A DNA stretch of 64,000 bases from Manduca sexta (taxonomy: Eukaryota; Arthropoda; Insecta; Lepidoptera; Sphingidae), in contig NC_051126.1 of the NCBI RefSeq assembly GCF_014839805.1, positions 2,860,609 to 2,924,608 on the forward strand, read 5' to 3'. Below, one piece after another: positions 36,601-47,588 of the stretch; positions within the stretch are counted from its first letter, which is position 1; each line of letters begins with the position of its first letter. The translations under genes and the position numbers were made by a program. Under the pieces are notes generated by a model. It ran no database searches and had not been told where the DNA came from. It worked only from the letters and a program-made list of their open reading frames with translations.

Positions 36601-39600
36601 GTTATGGCATTAGGGCGTGTAATATAAAATTATTATTATTTCTATTTATTTAGTTCGAATTACACTTTTTATTTTACATTGACGGTTTGAGTAAATTATT
36701 CGAAATCATTATCAGAAAGTTAAATATATGGTTTCTCAAATGTGAATATAACTATAAGGCCTAGTTATTACTTATCAAACCGCGAGTAATATATCAGCTC
36801 AGATTCAAGCATTAGATCGATGCGAACATCAATATGACCATAATACCTGTTGTAACACTATACCATCGCTCAATCTCAGTAAGATAGCAGATTATTCTTT
36901 CTCTACCTTTATACTAAAACTATATAGAAGCTGTCTTCTATTCTTATAAATTACAGATTTTATTAAAATGTTATTCTATAAATTAAAATCAGGAATTTCT
37001 TACACGTAATCCGTAAAATAAATTTTGAAATGTAAAATGCAGATAAATATTCTCAGATGACCTGCACCTCACTTCGCCCCGTGACCATAGACACTGCAGT
37101 CTTCAAAAAGTCGGGAGAAAATTAAAATATAAAAAACCACGATAAAATCCAATAACCAGTTTTATTTCGACAAGAATATGTAGGCGACATAATTATTTTT
37201 TGTACAAAACTATGTCTCGAAGTTAAATGCGACATAAAAAAAAAATTTTCATTTCCAAAAACCTTGATAGAAATCTCACTTATCTATATCGGTTTTCTTT
37301 CACGATATTTTAATTTATTTAAAAATAGAACCATGTTTTTTTGCATTTAAAAAACATTTTATAACAGACATCATCGTATTTCAATTTAATTTTAATATAT
37401 CAGCCACAATACCTTATATCTGTGTTAGTATATAAATGTATGCTGTTGAGTATACCTTTAAATAAATAAAAAAAAAAGAGTTTTCAAAAGGCTTAAACAC
37501 TCCGCCGCCTTCGCTTATCCCTATTTCTTTTTTCATTATTGACAATACAGTAAAGTGGCTACACCCGCCTGATATTAAGTGAAAGAAAAAATAAAAAATT
37601 GACCGACAAGATCTTTAAAGCCATTTCTATATCCATGGTGTTGTATACGGACATAGGAAAGTGATTTGACGAATGGTAATTAGGGGGTCAGGATTTTTTT
37701 TGCTGGTGGTAGGATATATTTTATATCCGCCCGGGCAGCGACCACTGTACACAAGGTGTTAAAACCCGCCATAACGGCCCACGTAAGTTTCTCGCGTTCC
37801 GGGATCAGTCTGTGTATATCCAGTTCCAACAGGCCGACATAATTGTGTCGACTGTCGAGGGGTAATCATCTCTCGTCAGTCGACGTTCTATTGGACCCCA
37901 CTCTACGCACCATCAGGCCAAGTAGGGTCACTTTGCAGTGCTCATTCGTGACGTTGAAATGTCATGTGATTACGTATTTTAAACCAGTACAAACAGAAAA
38001 AACAGTTCCAATTCCAATTTATTTTGACTTTTTTATATTTGCAATTCTGCCAATGTCAAGTTTGAAAAGATAGTTCGTATTTGTTATTAACGTGTAGTCA
38101 GAAATTACAAACGTCCCAATTGGTAGAGTTTTGTAGATTGTGTTCGCTAATGGCACACCTTTACAAAATAATTATCATTGGCTTCTATAGATTAAAAATA
38201 TTTTTAATACGTAATATGTTGTATTCAATAACATACTTTAATTTGGAACTGCTAAACCAATTTTGAACTATTTTTTTACATTTTCGCTCTTGCGGAGCCG
38301 TAGGCAAAAACATATTCAAGAAGAATTATGTTTTTGCATGATTATGCGTATCGTTATCATTGAACTGCGTCATATTATATCAGTTAGATCATAAATATCA
38401 AACGATAAAACATTCATTGACTGATAGCACACATATATTTTATACAAGTCATGCTGCCTCCAAGTCCTTCCCCTGAGGAAGGTCAACTTTTACTTTTCTA
38501 GAATATTTTTCAATAGTATTGAAACGTCCCTATCCTTGAGGTTAAAACGCCTCCTTAGATCATGATTTTGTCACCCGCTTTGCTATGGACGGAAGTGGAC
38601 AATTAATATTTCCAACTACTCCCTATCTTCCTATTTGATTAATTTCGTTGCGGGATAATGACAAATTAGTTTTCCCTGAAACTCGCCGAGATTCACTGCT
38701 CAGTATCATAAAATGCGTGCCACTGCTGATCCTGGCTTACGGGAGTTGTAGTGATGGGTGTGAGGGCGGGAAAGTCTCTGAATAGTATTCAACTATAACT
38801 TGCCCTCTGCGTGCCAAATTTCATTCCAGTCGTTGTTTTATGCGTTTATTTGTCACAAACATGCAAACAACTTCATATACTTTATCGCTTATTTATTATT
38901 GTCATATCATTTTATGTTCATATCTGCTGTAAGTTTATTTATATATTAACTTATTATTAAATCCTCTGCATCTGTCAGAAATAGAGACCAAAGCCTCTAA
39001 TATAAATAAGATATTTTTCCACTTTTACCTATATGGCTATCAAATCTACCTTTCGATACAAACGACCGTAATTGTAGAAAGACGAATTTTACCCCGTAGA
39101 CGGAATATGACCCCCTGTCTATCATCATCATCAGCAATATAAAGTCCACTGCTGAACATACGCCTTCCCGTCAGTGGGTGTTCCCTAATAATTTCCGGAC
39201 TATACTATAAAAAAACACCGTGTTGTGACCTATTTCGGCCATATCGCACGTAGAGCTAACAACCTGAAGAAACTAGTTGTGACGGGAAAGGTCGAGGGCA
39301 ATAGACCTAGAGGTCGAAACCCGAAGAGATAGTCGGACCGGATCTTCAAACAGCTGATCTCCATCAACACCCTTCATCAGGCGACAGGTCGTATCAACTG
39401 GAAACAGTCTTCGAAATACAGAAGCCACGATCCTCAGTAATGGGGGAACGATTAAGAAGATTATAAAAAATCTAAATCACTATTAACACGCTGTTTTTGG
39501 CACTTATTTCCGTCCTAGATTCTTATCTGACTATATTAGATACAAATCCGGACATGCCACGTCTTCAAGTACCGTAATACAAGTTAACTTCTTTTTAATC

Positions 39601-42600
39601 CATCATGTCAAGGTTTACGTTCGAAGATTAATAATTACTTAATACGTTTTTAATTTCGTGATTAATTTTGTGATGATAATGGACGTTATTTAAAGACGCG
39701 TTCCAATACACGCATTCTATACAGTCATTTTGCCATAACGTTACTAAATGAAACCGCGTACTTGGCCCTTATTCTGTATGATAGTGTAAACGCGTAACGC
39801 GGCCGTGTCATGTTATCTTCGAGAAATGTGCGTGGAATGGTATTCTGTAAGCCAAATTTCTATAGTCCTAAACATGACGCGTTGTGTTACGTGCTTGTTA
39901 CGCACTGTTAAAATAAAGTGCGGGATAGAGAATAAGACCCCTTATCTATTTGGAAATAACACTTTACAATAAGTCACTTGATCTGTAGATAAAAAATAAA
40001 AAAGTGTAAGTTTCAAACAAAATAAATATTAATAAAAAGTAATTTTAATTTCACGCGCCCTAATGTCATTCCTACTACTCAGAGAATTCGTTGTAGTGGC
40101 AACATCACATTTTCAGTCAGAAATACACTCACACTCCCGACAACTTCGCATTAAACTTCAAAATGATCAAAAAATCAGAAAACTAAAGCCAGGATTTTTG
40201 GTGTTCAAATATTCGTTATTATTTGATGATTTTTGGCACAATCTCAGCAAAGGTGAAGACGAGTATGTGGTTTCATTTAGTAACACGACGTCAAAATGAC
40301 CCTGTATAAGTAAAACTTAAGTATTATTAAAAGTATTACTGCTTACGTATGGCTCAAGACAGCAATGGCGAAGGGTCCATAAAGTCGTAATAAACAGAAA
40401 ATGATTATGTATTTTACCAATCATTTAAGGAAACTAACATTTCGCTAGACTATAGTATTGATGGCTGAAAAAATATCGTATCCTACACATAAAACCAGAT
40501 AAGTACACTGCAATCCAATAATCAATCATTAATAGAAATCTATTACTCAATAAGACCGGCTTAAGTTTTATCAATTTAATAATGCTATTATGCCAAAATT
40601 TTTAATTTTTTTTTTTATCAATATCTATGCTCGCGTTTTTTTCAGACGTCGCGCTTCCGAAACGCCACAAACGCGATTTATTCAAGATATTTCCAATACG
40701 TCTTTGCGCGCTAAAGACGCGCGTAAAACAACGTGTGTTATTTACAGAAAAATGTATTTCGTATTTGGAACAAACGTAAGAGTGCGTTTCCAAGCATGTG
40801 CAAGGTGGGATGCATAGCGAAGTTGACAAACGGTGAGTGTCTCTTGAGCCCTTCTCTACCAGTTTCGTAAATACATTGAAAATATTATTGTTTTTTCCTA
40901 ACGCTTAGCAACGCACATATGTAATTGATGCGCTCCATTAGTACGCATAGATTTTTTTTTATACCCGGGCACGGCCAATTGACGCCACCGCTTCAGATGT
41001 GGGGTCCAATAGAATGTCGACTGACGAGAGATTACCCCTCGACGGTCGTTACAATTATGGCGGTCTGGTGGAACCTGATATGCACAAGCTGATCCCGGAA
41101 CGCGACATACTTACGTGAGCCACTATAGCGAGTTTTAACACCTTGTGTACGCTATTCGGGTGAATATAAAATATATATGCTACCACCTGCAAAGTTACCA
41201 GCACCACTAGTTATGCTTAAAAGGGCAGAATACAGTCCAAAGCATTTCGAAAAATATCTAATTCGATTAAATTGGACACATTGACTGATAGAAAATACAT
41301 ATATTAGGGTTTTCCAATATTACTAGTCACTATTCAACACTTGACTCCCTTGAAATAATACCGAATCATCATGTTATGAGAAACCATATCAGGTACTTCA
41401 CTGATAAACCGCGTAAATACCACGCGGTTTGGAATAACAAGTGGGTATGGATAACACTTGGGCTATTTTGGTCAAGTAAATTCCTTGTGATATCTGATAA
41501 ATCAATTGACGTAATATATACGTAACAGTCTTCCTTATAAAAAAATCGCAAAGCTATGCTTGATTTAAACACAAATTTACTCGAGCTGTAAGTCAAAACA
41601 TTATATACTTATAGTATATTATATTACCTATCTTGCCTATTAATAAGGTGTAAACTAGGAACCGGTGATGTTTTTGACAGCTATTTAAGCAATTCTTAAT
41701 CACCTCTTAACGCTAAAACAAGTTTATAAGTAAGACTGTATATATACAATAATACGTGAAGAATAAACTTTGTACTATTTTTTAAGCACATTGCGCGCAC
41801 AGATTATGAGAATTGACATGAAAAGTTCATATAGTGTAGAAAAATAAAATAGATGTATAATATATGTTACAAATATGTTAAATTCGACGGCCGAATTTCG
41901 ACCACTAAACAACTACTAGGCATTGAAAATCCGTATGAAATCTATTTTTTGTAAATACGGGAGCGGCTAAGTGACTCCACTGTACTTGATAATAAGTGGA
42001 GTGGAGTCCAAAGCAATGTCGACAAACGAGAGGTGATTACCCTTCGACAGTTCACACAATTATGCCGGCCTGTTGGAACTGGATATACAGCCGCATTTAC
42101 GAGAGCCACTATGGTGGGTTTTATTCAACCCACCACACCCACATTAGGTTTTAATACTATGTACGATGGTCCTTATCCGGACGGATATAAAGTATATCCT
42201 ATAAATAGTAATAATAACAGCCCTGTATTATATACTGTCCCACTGTTGGGCACGGGCCCCCTCTACTACTGAGAGGGATTAGGCGTTAGTCCACCACGCT
42301 GCCCTAGTGCGGATTGGTAGACTTCACACACCCTCTAAATTCCTATAAGGAGATTCTCAGGTATGCAGGTTTCCTCACGATGTTTGCCTTCACCGTTAAA
42401 GCAAGCGATAATTCACAAAGAATACACACATAATTTTTAGAAAGGTCAGAGGTGTGTACCCATGGAATTTGAACCTGCGGACATTTGTGTCGGCAGTCCG
42501 TTCCACACCCAACTAGGCTATCGCCACTTTAAAATATATCTTATCACCAGCTAAAATAAATTATATAATACATAAACATCTCGCTAGCAACTGTAGTTCA

Positions 42601-44900
42601 CTTGTATAAAAATATTTCTTATTCTCGAACAAATGGTAATTTTAATTGGCTGATACAAAAACAGTACTTTGACCACAACAGGCTCAAGGTGGCCTTTCTA
42701 GTGGTTATCGGAGACTCATCGTGCCACCGCAAAAGACTCAAAGGCTGATTGTACGGCTGCCTCAAAAATATATTTTGCTTCGCTGTTATATTGGCGGTGG
42801 GAAGGTTGATTGACTTTATTTAGGACATTGAGTTTTCAAATAGCGGGAATTAACACATTTTTATCTCACTTTTTTTAACCTAGCCTCAATTTAAAAAAAA
42901 TGTTCAATTATGCGAAAAAAATGACACTAAAATCAAATAGAATGCCAAATATCGGTATAATAATTCGATTCTCTGTACAATTAAATAAATTATATTATTT
43001 CATTATTTTGATGAGTTTACAATTATTGACAACATTATTTTTTTATTATTTAAATCGACCTTACTACGCGTACATAACATTACCCTTGTATCCCATAGGG
43101 CTAAGCAGAAACTGGGTTGGCACTTTGACCTTATCTTGACTTACAAATTTATTTTTAAAATCTAATTATTAAAACGATTTGCAGACAGCATTTTATGCAT
43201 ATTAGTACATAAAAGTCGTGTCGGGTTCCCTTGCGGAAAATATCATGCTTCTAAAAATAAAATACTTTATTAATCACGTAGGCGAACAAAACTACACTTA
43301 TGATACGTCAAAACAATTTATAAGTATAATTATTACTATTTCTGAATAACACTTAAGATCACTTATATAATACGGACATTTTAAATTACACTCTAAAATA
43401 TTACTTCGCCACTACTATACAGATATTCCGTACATGTATAATTTATAGCTCTAATCCTATCGTATTACTGGATGACAACGTGCTACAACCGTTACAACTA
43501 GGTCAACCGTCTGATACGCCTGTCACATTTAGATGTCAGTGTCAAAATCACAAATCTACGGGAATCTACAAGGCACTATGTAGAAGTATATAGCGAATTC
43601 GTCTTGAGTAATTTTGCGAATTCGAACATTTTCACATTAGGATCATAACGATGGAACGTTCCATTTTTGAAATTTCATTTTATTCGAAATTTAAATGTTA
43701 TTTCGGTTTGAAATGCTTTAATTTCATATTTATTATTACATTAATTTCAAACAATTGATGCACTGATAACAAGTTAAAAATAATCTATAGAATGCCTCAC
43801 TTTATCTATGTATTAAGCAAGGCTTGGTCATTAATTCGTCAAGCGAAATAATACAAAAAGTGGTACCATTATTATTATTTGTTGTTATCGGTAAAAGATA
43901 TAGTGATTGTATTCATTTTAGGAAGTGTTCCGTTAACATGGCAGTCGGAATGTTTTAAACAATTATTTATAACTAGCTTTTGCTCGCGGCTCCGCCCGCG
44001 TTATAAAGTTTTTCAGGCTAAAGTTTTCCATTATAAAAGTAGTAGTTTCCCGGGAGCCTATGTTCTTCCCAGGGTTTCAAACTGTCTCCATACCAAATTT
44101 TATCTTAATACGTTGGGTAGTTTTTGAGTTTAAGACGTTCAGGCAAACGGATGCAGCGGGGGACTTTTGTTTTATAATATTTTTTTTAGAACTTTTTAAG
44201 AGGAATAATCCCGACATACATCATTGTTGCATAACTTTAACCGTTTACGCAGCGCACGCAACGGAAGCTCTCAAAACGAATAAATTGTCCCCGTATTTGT
44301 AACATGTTTCAATACTGCTCCGCTCCTATTGGTCATAGCGTGATGATATATAACTTAGAGCACTCCACGAACAAAGGGCTATCCAACGCAAAAAGAATTT
44401 TTCAGTTTGGACCGGTAGTTCCAGAGATTAGCCATTGCTGCTCCGCTCCTATTGGGTATAGCGTGATGATATATAGCCTATAGCAATCCACAAATAAAGG
44501 GCTATCCAACGCAAAAAGATTTTTTCAGTTTGGACCGATAGTTCCTAAGATTAGTAAACTGCAAGCAACTGCTAAGCTATCGGGAGTTACACGTGTCATT
44601 GTGAGTCAACCATAAAAGATAGACATATGCTGTCGTGGGATATTTTTTACATAATTTTAAGGAGAACATTTCCGTCATACATGATTTCTATGTAGCTTTA
44701 ACCATTAAGGTTGCACACGCGACGGGAGCTTAAAAAATGGAGTAACTTCTCCCGTTTTCCCAACATTTCCCTTCACTGCTCTGCTCCTATTAATTGTAGC
44801 GTGATGAAAAGTATACTATAACCAGCACAGGAGTATGAAAAATAATTGTACCAAGTTTCGTTAAAATCCGTCGAGTAGTTTTTGTTTCTATAACGGTTAT

Positions 44901-44953
<53 letters not shown>

Positions 44954-47588
44954 AAGACAGACAGACAGACAGACAAAAATTTTACTAATTGCATTTTTGG
45001 AATCAGTATCGATCCCTAATCACCCCCTGATAATTATTTTGAAATATATTTCATGTACAGAATTGACCTCTCTACAGATTTATTATAAGTATAGATAGAT
45101 ATAGATATAGATTTATTATAAGTATAGATAACTTTTAGAAGCCCCGATCTAACGTACAGCCTCGTTTTACCAGCAAAAGACTTTCATGTGAAAAAAGCCG
45201 CACGAAAAACAAATATTTATATATTTTGTAATTTTTTTTATTGCTTTGAATGACGAGATGAGCTTGCCGTTCGCTTCATGGTAAGCGATACGACCGCCCA
45301 TAAACAATAGAAACACCATCCAACATATTGAATTATAAATTATTGTTTAGTATTCCACTGCGCTCGCAATCTTGAGACATGAGTTGTTAAGTATTATTAT
45401 GTCCAGTAGTTACACTGGCTACAAAGTTGTTTTTAATATTCAGTTGATTATATCTAGCAATTATTTATATTGATCATAAGTTAGTGTTAACATTAACTCT
45501 AGTAAATTGAAATTAATAACACAAACTATACTATTATACCTATATAAATCTGAGATTTTATTTGTTTGGACGCGCTAATCTCAGGAAATACTGATTTGAA
45601 TTAAAAGATTATTTTAGTGTTAGATAGCTCATTTATCGAGGAACGCTACAGGCTATCATCACGCAAGGAGCAATAGTACAGCATTAATAAAAAATGTTAT
45701 AAAAACGGGGAAAATGGATTCCTTTTGAGAGCTTCCGTTGCATACGCTGCGTAAACGGTTAAGGTTCTGCAACTATAATGTGGGACGGAATTTTTGCTCT
45801 TAAAGCGTTCTAAAAAATATATTATCTAACGAAATCCCCCGCCGCATATGTGTGCCTGTCTGAACGCGTTAAACTTAAAACTACCCAACGGATTTCGGTG
45901 AAATTTGGTAAGAGGACGGTTTGAGACCCTGGGAAGGACATGGCTTACTTTCTATCCTGGAAAATATATACCGGGACTTTTATCCAAGAAAACCTAATCA
46001 CGCGGGCAATGCCGCGAACAAAAGCTATTAAATACATATTTGGCATCAATATGTTTTTTAACTAATTACTAAACATATTATAATTAGAAACAGGTCAATG
46101 GACGGCTATAATCTTAATAACAAACATAATACATTAACTCGTTAAATGATACTTAATATATGTTTAAAGAAATATAAAACCATTTTTTTGAAATAATTAA
46201 AATTTCTAATGCTGTGCAGAAATGACGGGAATCTAATAGAGTTGAAATTATCGATTAAACTTAAGGCTGTGCTCCCAGCAAAACAGCGCAGTAACTGTAC
46301 TTTAGAAGTTATTTTACGCTATTACGTCGCGGTACGACACCGCGGTCCCGGATTCGACTCCTGGGTCGGAAAAAAATATAGTACCTTTGCGCACTAACAG
46401 CCCGGAATCTAAAATTTGTGTGCTAGGTTCAAACTGCTTACTTCTCGGGACTAAAGACGTGAATAATGTTTTTTTTTAACGAAATAATATCAAGCTCATG
46501 CGCACAAAAATCCAAACATTTTTTAATGCTTTGAAGGACGAGACGAGCTCGACGTTAGCCTGATGGTAAGCGATACGACCGCCCATAAACAGTAGAAACG
46601 CCATCCAACACCTTGAATTACAAAGTATTGTTTGGTATTCCACTGCGCTCGTCACCCTGAGACATAAGATGTTAAGTCTCATTATGTCCAGTTACACTGG
46701 CTACAATGTCATTCAAACCGGAACGCAACTGTGACTACACACTGCTGCATGGCGGCAGAAACAGACATTGCGGTGGTACCTACCCAGGCGGACTCTCACG
46801 TATGAGAGACCTACTAACAGTGTTGTAATTCAAAGATTTGTTTAGCCAGTCAGTGACACTGATCGTGAAACAGTCAACTTGTATCTTATACAGAAGTAAA
46901 CTCGCCGCTGTTTATATTTAGACCTAAATTATTACTCATTATCACATTTCAAACATTACACCTATTACTTGTTCAGCATATAAATTGTACTGTACATAGT
47001 GAACCCAGTTTACGTGTGGTTAGGAAGGTAAGGCAAAAGTAATTTAATTCATATCTAATCGTAGGTTTATTTTTCAGTTTTAGGATGTTTTTTCCTTAAC
47101 TTTTACGTTTGATATGAAGATAAAATTGAATGTAAAGGTTGGTTTGTTAGATTAACTTGTTCTTATATAAATCGGTATTAAGGAAAAAATAGATAATATA
47201 TTCGATATTTAACTAACAATAAACACTTATTAAAAAGGAAAAGTGAATTTTTGTTTCTTCCGCACAAATAATTTCTAGTTCTTAATTAATTCTTCCGCAA
47301 ATTTCGCAAAAAGTAAATAAATAATATTATTAATCGGATTGATTATTTGTGTTCTAATCTTTTTTGGATTGGCTCTAATTATTTTTTTTATATTTACCAA
47401 AATCCATAGACCCTAATAAATATTTTGCAAACTTACCGCCATATGTTACCATAAACCAAAAAACACAACACAACACTGAACAAAAAATATAAAAATATTA
47501 ACGCACCAAGCAGACATTTTTTTATAATTTTGTCTTCTTCGGGTGTGCAATTTTTTATTTCGTACGGGACGTCTTGCCAGGGAGCCAT
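27565..47588 (-). CDS. Cytosolic sulfotransferase, SULT1-like (7 exons)
   Basis: Transfers a sulfonate group from PAPS to a hydroxyl or amine of a small molecule in the cytosol (known family role); the substrate cannot be read from the sequence. Coding exons are 47507-47588, 34999-35133, 30559-30658, 29983-30305, 28560-28654, 28206-28374 and 27565-27698, together 1,038 nt or 345 residues. The PAPS-binding loop PRSGTTW is at 70-76, the catalytic histidine is H156 in FIKTHLP, the 3'-phosphate site ARDPRDVMVSYYYL carries R177 and S185, FLFYEDL is at 237-243, and the terminal RKGEAGGWRSHF motif is at 300-311. No signal peptide or membrane segment is seen. It is longer than vertebrate SULTs (about 295), mainly between the PAPS loop and H156, as in insect members including lepidopteran retinol dehydratase. 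All introns are GT-AG, in phases 1, 1, 2, 1, 0, 1. The start ATG has a good context (AAAATGG). It looks intact. Confidence 0.96.
28206..28374 (-). CDS. Sulfotransferase exon 6
   Basis: Residues 246-302, DLPKEIRRVCKFL to GVQFVRKG. Ends inside the RKG motif that contacts PAPS; the glycine codon is split. Confidence 0.95.
28560..28654 (-). CDS. Sulfotransferase exon 5
   Basis: Residues 214-245, starting LPWTPIVAHTNEAW and ending FLFYEDLIK. The acceptor is tttcag|TG and the phase matches exon 4. Confidence 0.95.
29983..30305 (-). CDS. Sulfotransferase exon 4 (catalytic)
   Basis: Largest coding exon, residues 106-213. Contains the catalytic H156 (IKTHLPLSMLPP), the 3'-phosphate contacts R177 and S185, and FWEAFKRDL. 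Ends in phase 1 at donor T|GTAAGT. Confidence 0.96.
30559..30658 (-). CDS. Sulfotransferase exon 3
   Basis: Completes the PAPS loop with GTTWTQELVWLVENN (residues 73-87) and ends at FPMLE with a split codon (phase 2). Confidence 0.95.
30987..31230. repeat. Direct duplication, period 122 bp
   Basis: ggttaaaaaataattgttt starts at 30,987 and again at 31,109 (the first has one extra A). The units run in register through tccattacta, ccataatag, aagaagaa and tttgagaatct to tggtacc. Moderate divergence suggests an old event. Confidence 0.82.
32365..32775 (-). repeat. Interspersed repeat, family RM
   Basis: gtacgcgctaatctcaggaa and flanking sequence match the minus-strand copy at 45,535-46,025. Non-coding. 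Confidence 0.55.
33240..33490 (+). repeat. Interspersed repeat family RF
   Basis: Order of blocks tcgcgaacatttcctggcct, agatatcccctcaacttccc and taagcctgaggattccag matches 18,598-18,860. Confidence 0.6.
34999..35133 (-). CDS. Sulfotransferase exon 2 (start of PAPS loop)
   Basis: Codes residues 28-72 and ends in ITFPRS, with the glycine codon of PRSGTTW split at the donor G|GTGAG. RPDDVWVITFPRSG is the conserved strand and loop that bind PAPS. Confidence 0.95.
36508..36745 (-). repeat. MITE family M1, degraded copy
   Basis: atggcgtgtgagagagtgta, ggcattagggcgtgtaatat and the end atatggtttctcaaatg match the reverse strand of 59,287-59,671. The terminal repeats are decayed. Confidence 0.65.
37045..37180 (+). 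repeat. Penelope-like 3' tail fragment
   Basis: gtgaccatagacactgcagt, cttcaaaaagtcgggagaaa and accacgataaaatccaataa match the tail at 62,440-62,530. Confidence 0.65.
37699..37945 (+). repeat. Interspersed repeat family RA, full-length copy
   Basis: The best full unit: tgctggtggtaggatatatt, gttaaaacccgccataacgg, aacaggccgacataattgtg and tcgacgttctattggacccc. About 245 bp. Confidence 0.82.
38455..38790 (+). repeat. Interspersed repeat family RG
   Basis: Contains cgtccctatccttgaggtta and tgcgtgccactgctgatcct. Both blocks recur in reverse orientation at 51,740-52,330, and the second also near 4,975-5,055. Confidence 0.7.
39118..39182 (-). repeat. LINE end with ATC/GAT tail
   Basis: atcatcatcatcag followed by tccactgctgaacatacgcc: a minus-oriented LINE 3' end abutting the RTE fragment that follows. 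Confidence 0.5.
39228..39440 (+). pseudogene. RTE-clade reverse transcriptase, C-terminal remnant
   Basis: 70 codons read TYFGHIARRANNLKKLVVTG and on through KVEGNRPRGR to SHDPQ and a TAA. This resembles the extreme C-terminus of lepidopteran RTE-clade LINE proteins (family knowledge). An internal TAG at 39,330-39,332 stands where the family usually has tryptophan (RW). Nothing of the polymerase core is present. Confidence 0.75.
39720..40306 (+). mobile_element. MITE family M1 with a nested insertion
   Basis: Terminal inverted repeats of about 45 bp start TACAG and end CTGTA, with TA on both sides (39,718-39,719 and 40,307-40,308), which suggests a Tc1/mariner-like TA target. The interior matches 59,302-59,671 except for a 177-bp insertion at 39,764-39,940. 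It has no transposase. Confidence 0.85.
39764..39940 (+). mobile_element. Nested Harbinger-like MITE, 3-bp target duplication
   Basis: 177 bp with inverted ends GGCCCTTATTCT and AGAATAAGACCC, flanked by CTT at 39,761-39,763 and 39,941-39,943. The M1 copy at 59.3 kb reads straight through this point (catacttatctacttgg), giving the empty site. A 3-bp duplication and GG-starting ends suggest PIF/Harbinger (inference). Confidence 0.8.
40958..41208 (-). repeat. Interspersed repeat family RA
   Basis: Minus copy: ggggtccaatagaatgtcga, aacgcgacatacttacgtga, ending ctaccacctgca. Confidence 0.8.
41958..42190 (-). repeat. Interspersed repeat family RA
   Basis: Minus copy with a duplicated cacccac stretch near 42,128-42,140 and part of the unit (cgcgttccgggatc) missing. 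Confidence 0.75.
42205..42532 (-). repeat. tRNA-derived SINE, family S1, near full length
   Basis: Read on the minus strand: head aagtggcgatagcctagttg, B-box-like gcaggttcaaattcc, body aaacatcgtgaggaaacctg and tail acagggctgttattattac. It lies only 15 bp from an RA copy. Confidence 0.85.
43972..44560 (+). repeat. RM element containing a 123-bp tandem duplication
   Basis: Starts actagcttttgctcgcggct and runs to cctaagattag. Within it, ctgctccgctcctattgg begins at 44,315 and again at 44,438, so a 123-bp segment is duplicated in tandem. The same element without the duplication is on the opposite strand at 45,535-46,025. Confidence 0.82.
44567..45094 (+). repeat. Twin repeat, copy 2, with (AGAC)18
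   Basis: Near-identical to 24,446-24,917. The AGAC array spans 44,903-44,974 (18 units, one AGAA). The extra 14 units account exactly for the 56-bp length difference between the twins. Confidence 0.88.
45228..45432 (+). repeat. Interspersed repeat family RB, 5' part
   Basis: tttgaatgacgagatgagct, aagcgatacgaccgcccata and ttccactgcgctcgcaatct match the other copies; it stops after tgtccagtagtt. Confidence 0.75.
45535..46025 (-). repeat. RM element, inverted relative to 43,972
   Basis: Read on the minus strand it follows 43,972-44,560 block for block (tccttcccagggt, ttaaccgtttacgcagcg, caacggaagctctcaaaa). Confidence 0.78.
46319..46475 (+). repeat. tRNA-derived SINE, family S2
   Basis: ggattcgactcctgggtcgg resembles a B box and its stem, followed by the S2 tail cccggaatctaaaatttgtg. 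Diverged copy. Confidence 0.6.
46517..46820 (+). repeat. Interspersed repeat family RB, long copy
   Basis: Full order from gctttgaaggacgagacgag to caggcggactctcacgtatg. Confidence 0.8.
47507..47588 (-). CDS. Sulfotransferase exon 1 (start)
   Basis: Codes 27 residues (MAPWQDVPYEIKNCTPEEDK and so on) plus one base. Too short to stand out as an open frame; found by matching its donor G|GTGCG to the phase of exon 2. The PYEI and PEE motifs fit insect SULT N-termini. It lies 12.4 kb upstream of exon 2. Confidence 0.85.

Larger units (their letters stand above)
35134..47506 (-). other. Sulfotransferase intron 1 (12.4 kb)
   Basis: A repeat reservoir. It holds MITE copies (36,508-36,745 and 39,720-40,306), a Penelope-like tail (37,045-37,180), RA (37,699-37,945, 40,958-41,208, 41,958-42,190), RG (38,455-38,790), an RTE fragment (39,228-39,440), a SINE (42,205-42,532), RM elements (43,972-44,560 and 45,535-46,025), a twin repeat (44,567-45,094), RB (45,228-45,432 and 46,517-46,820) and SINE S2 (46,319-46,475). 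35,140-36,500 and 46,820-47,500 show nothing recognisable. Confidence 0.7.

Noticed and set aside
44773..44994. SVCLSVCL-repeat protein frame on the minus strand
   Set aside because: Produced by the AGAC microsatellite, not a protein gene.
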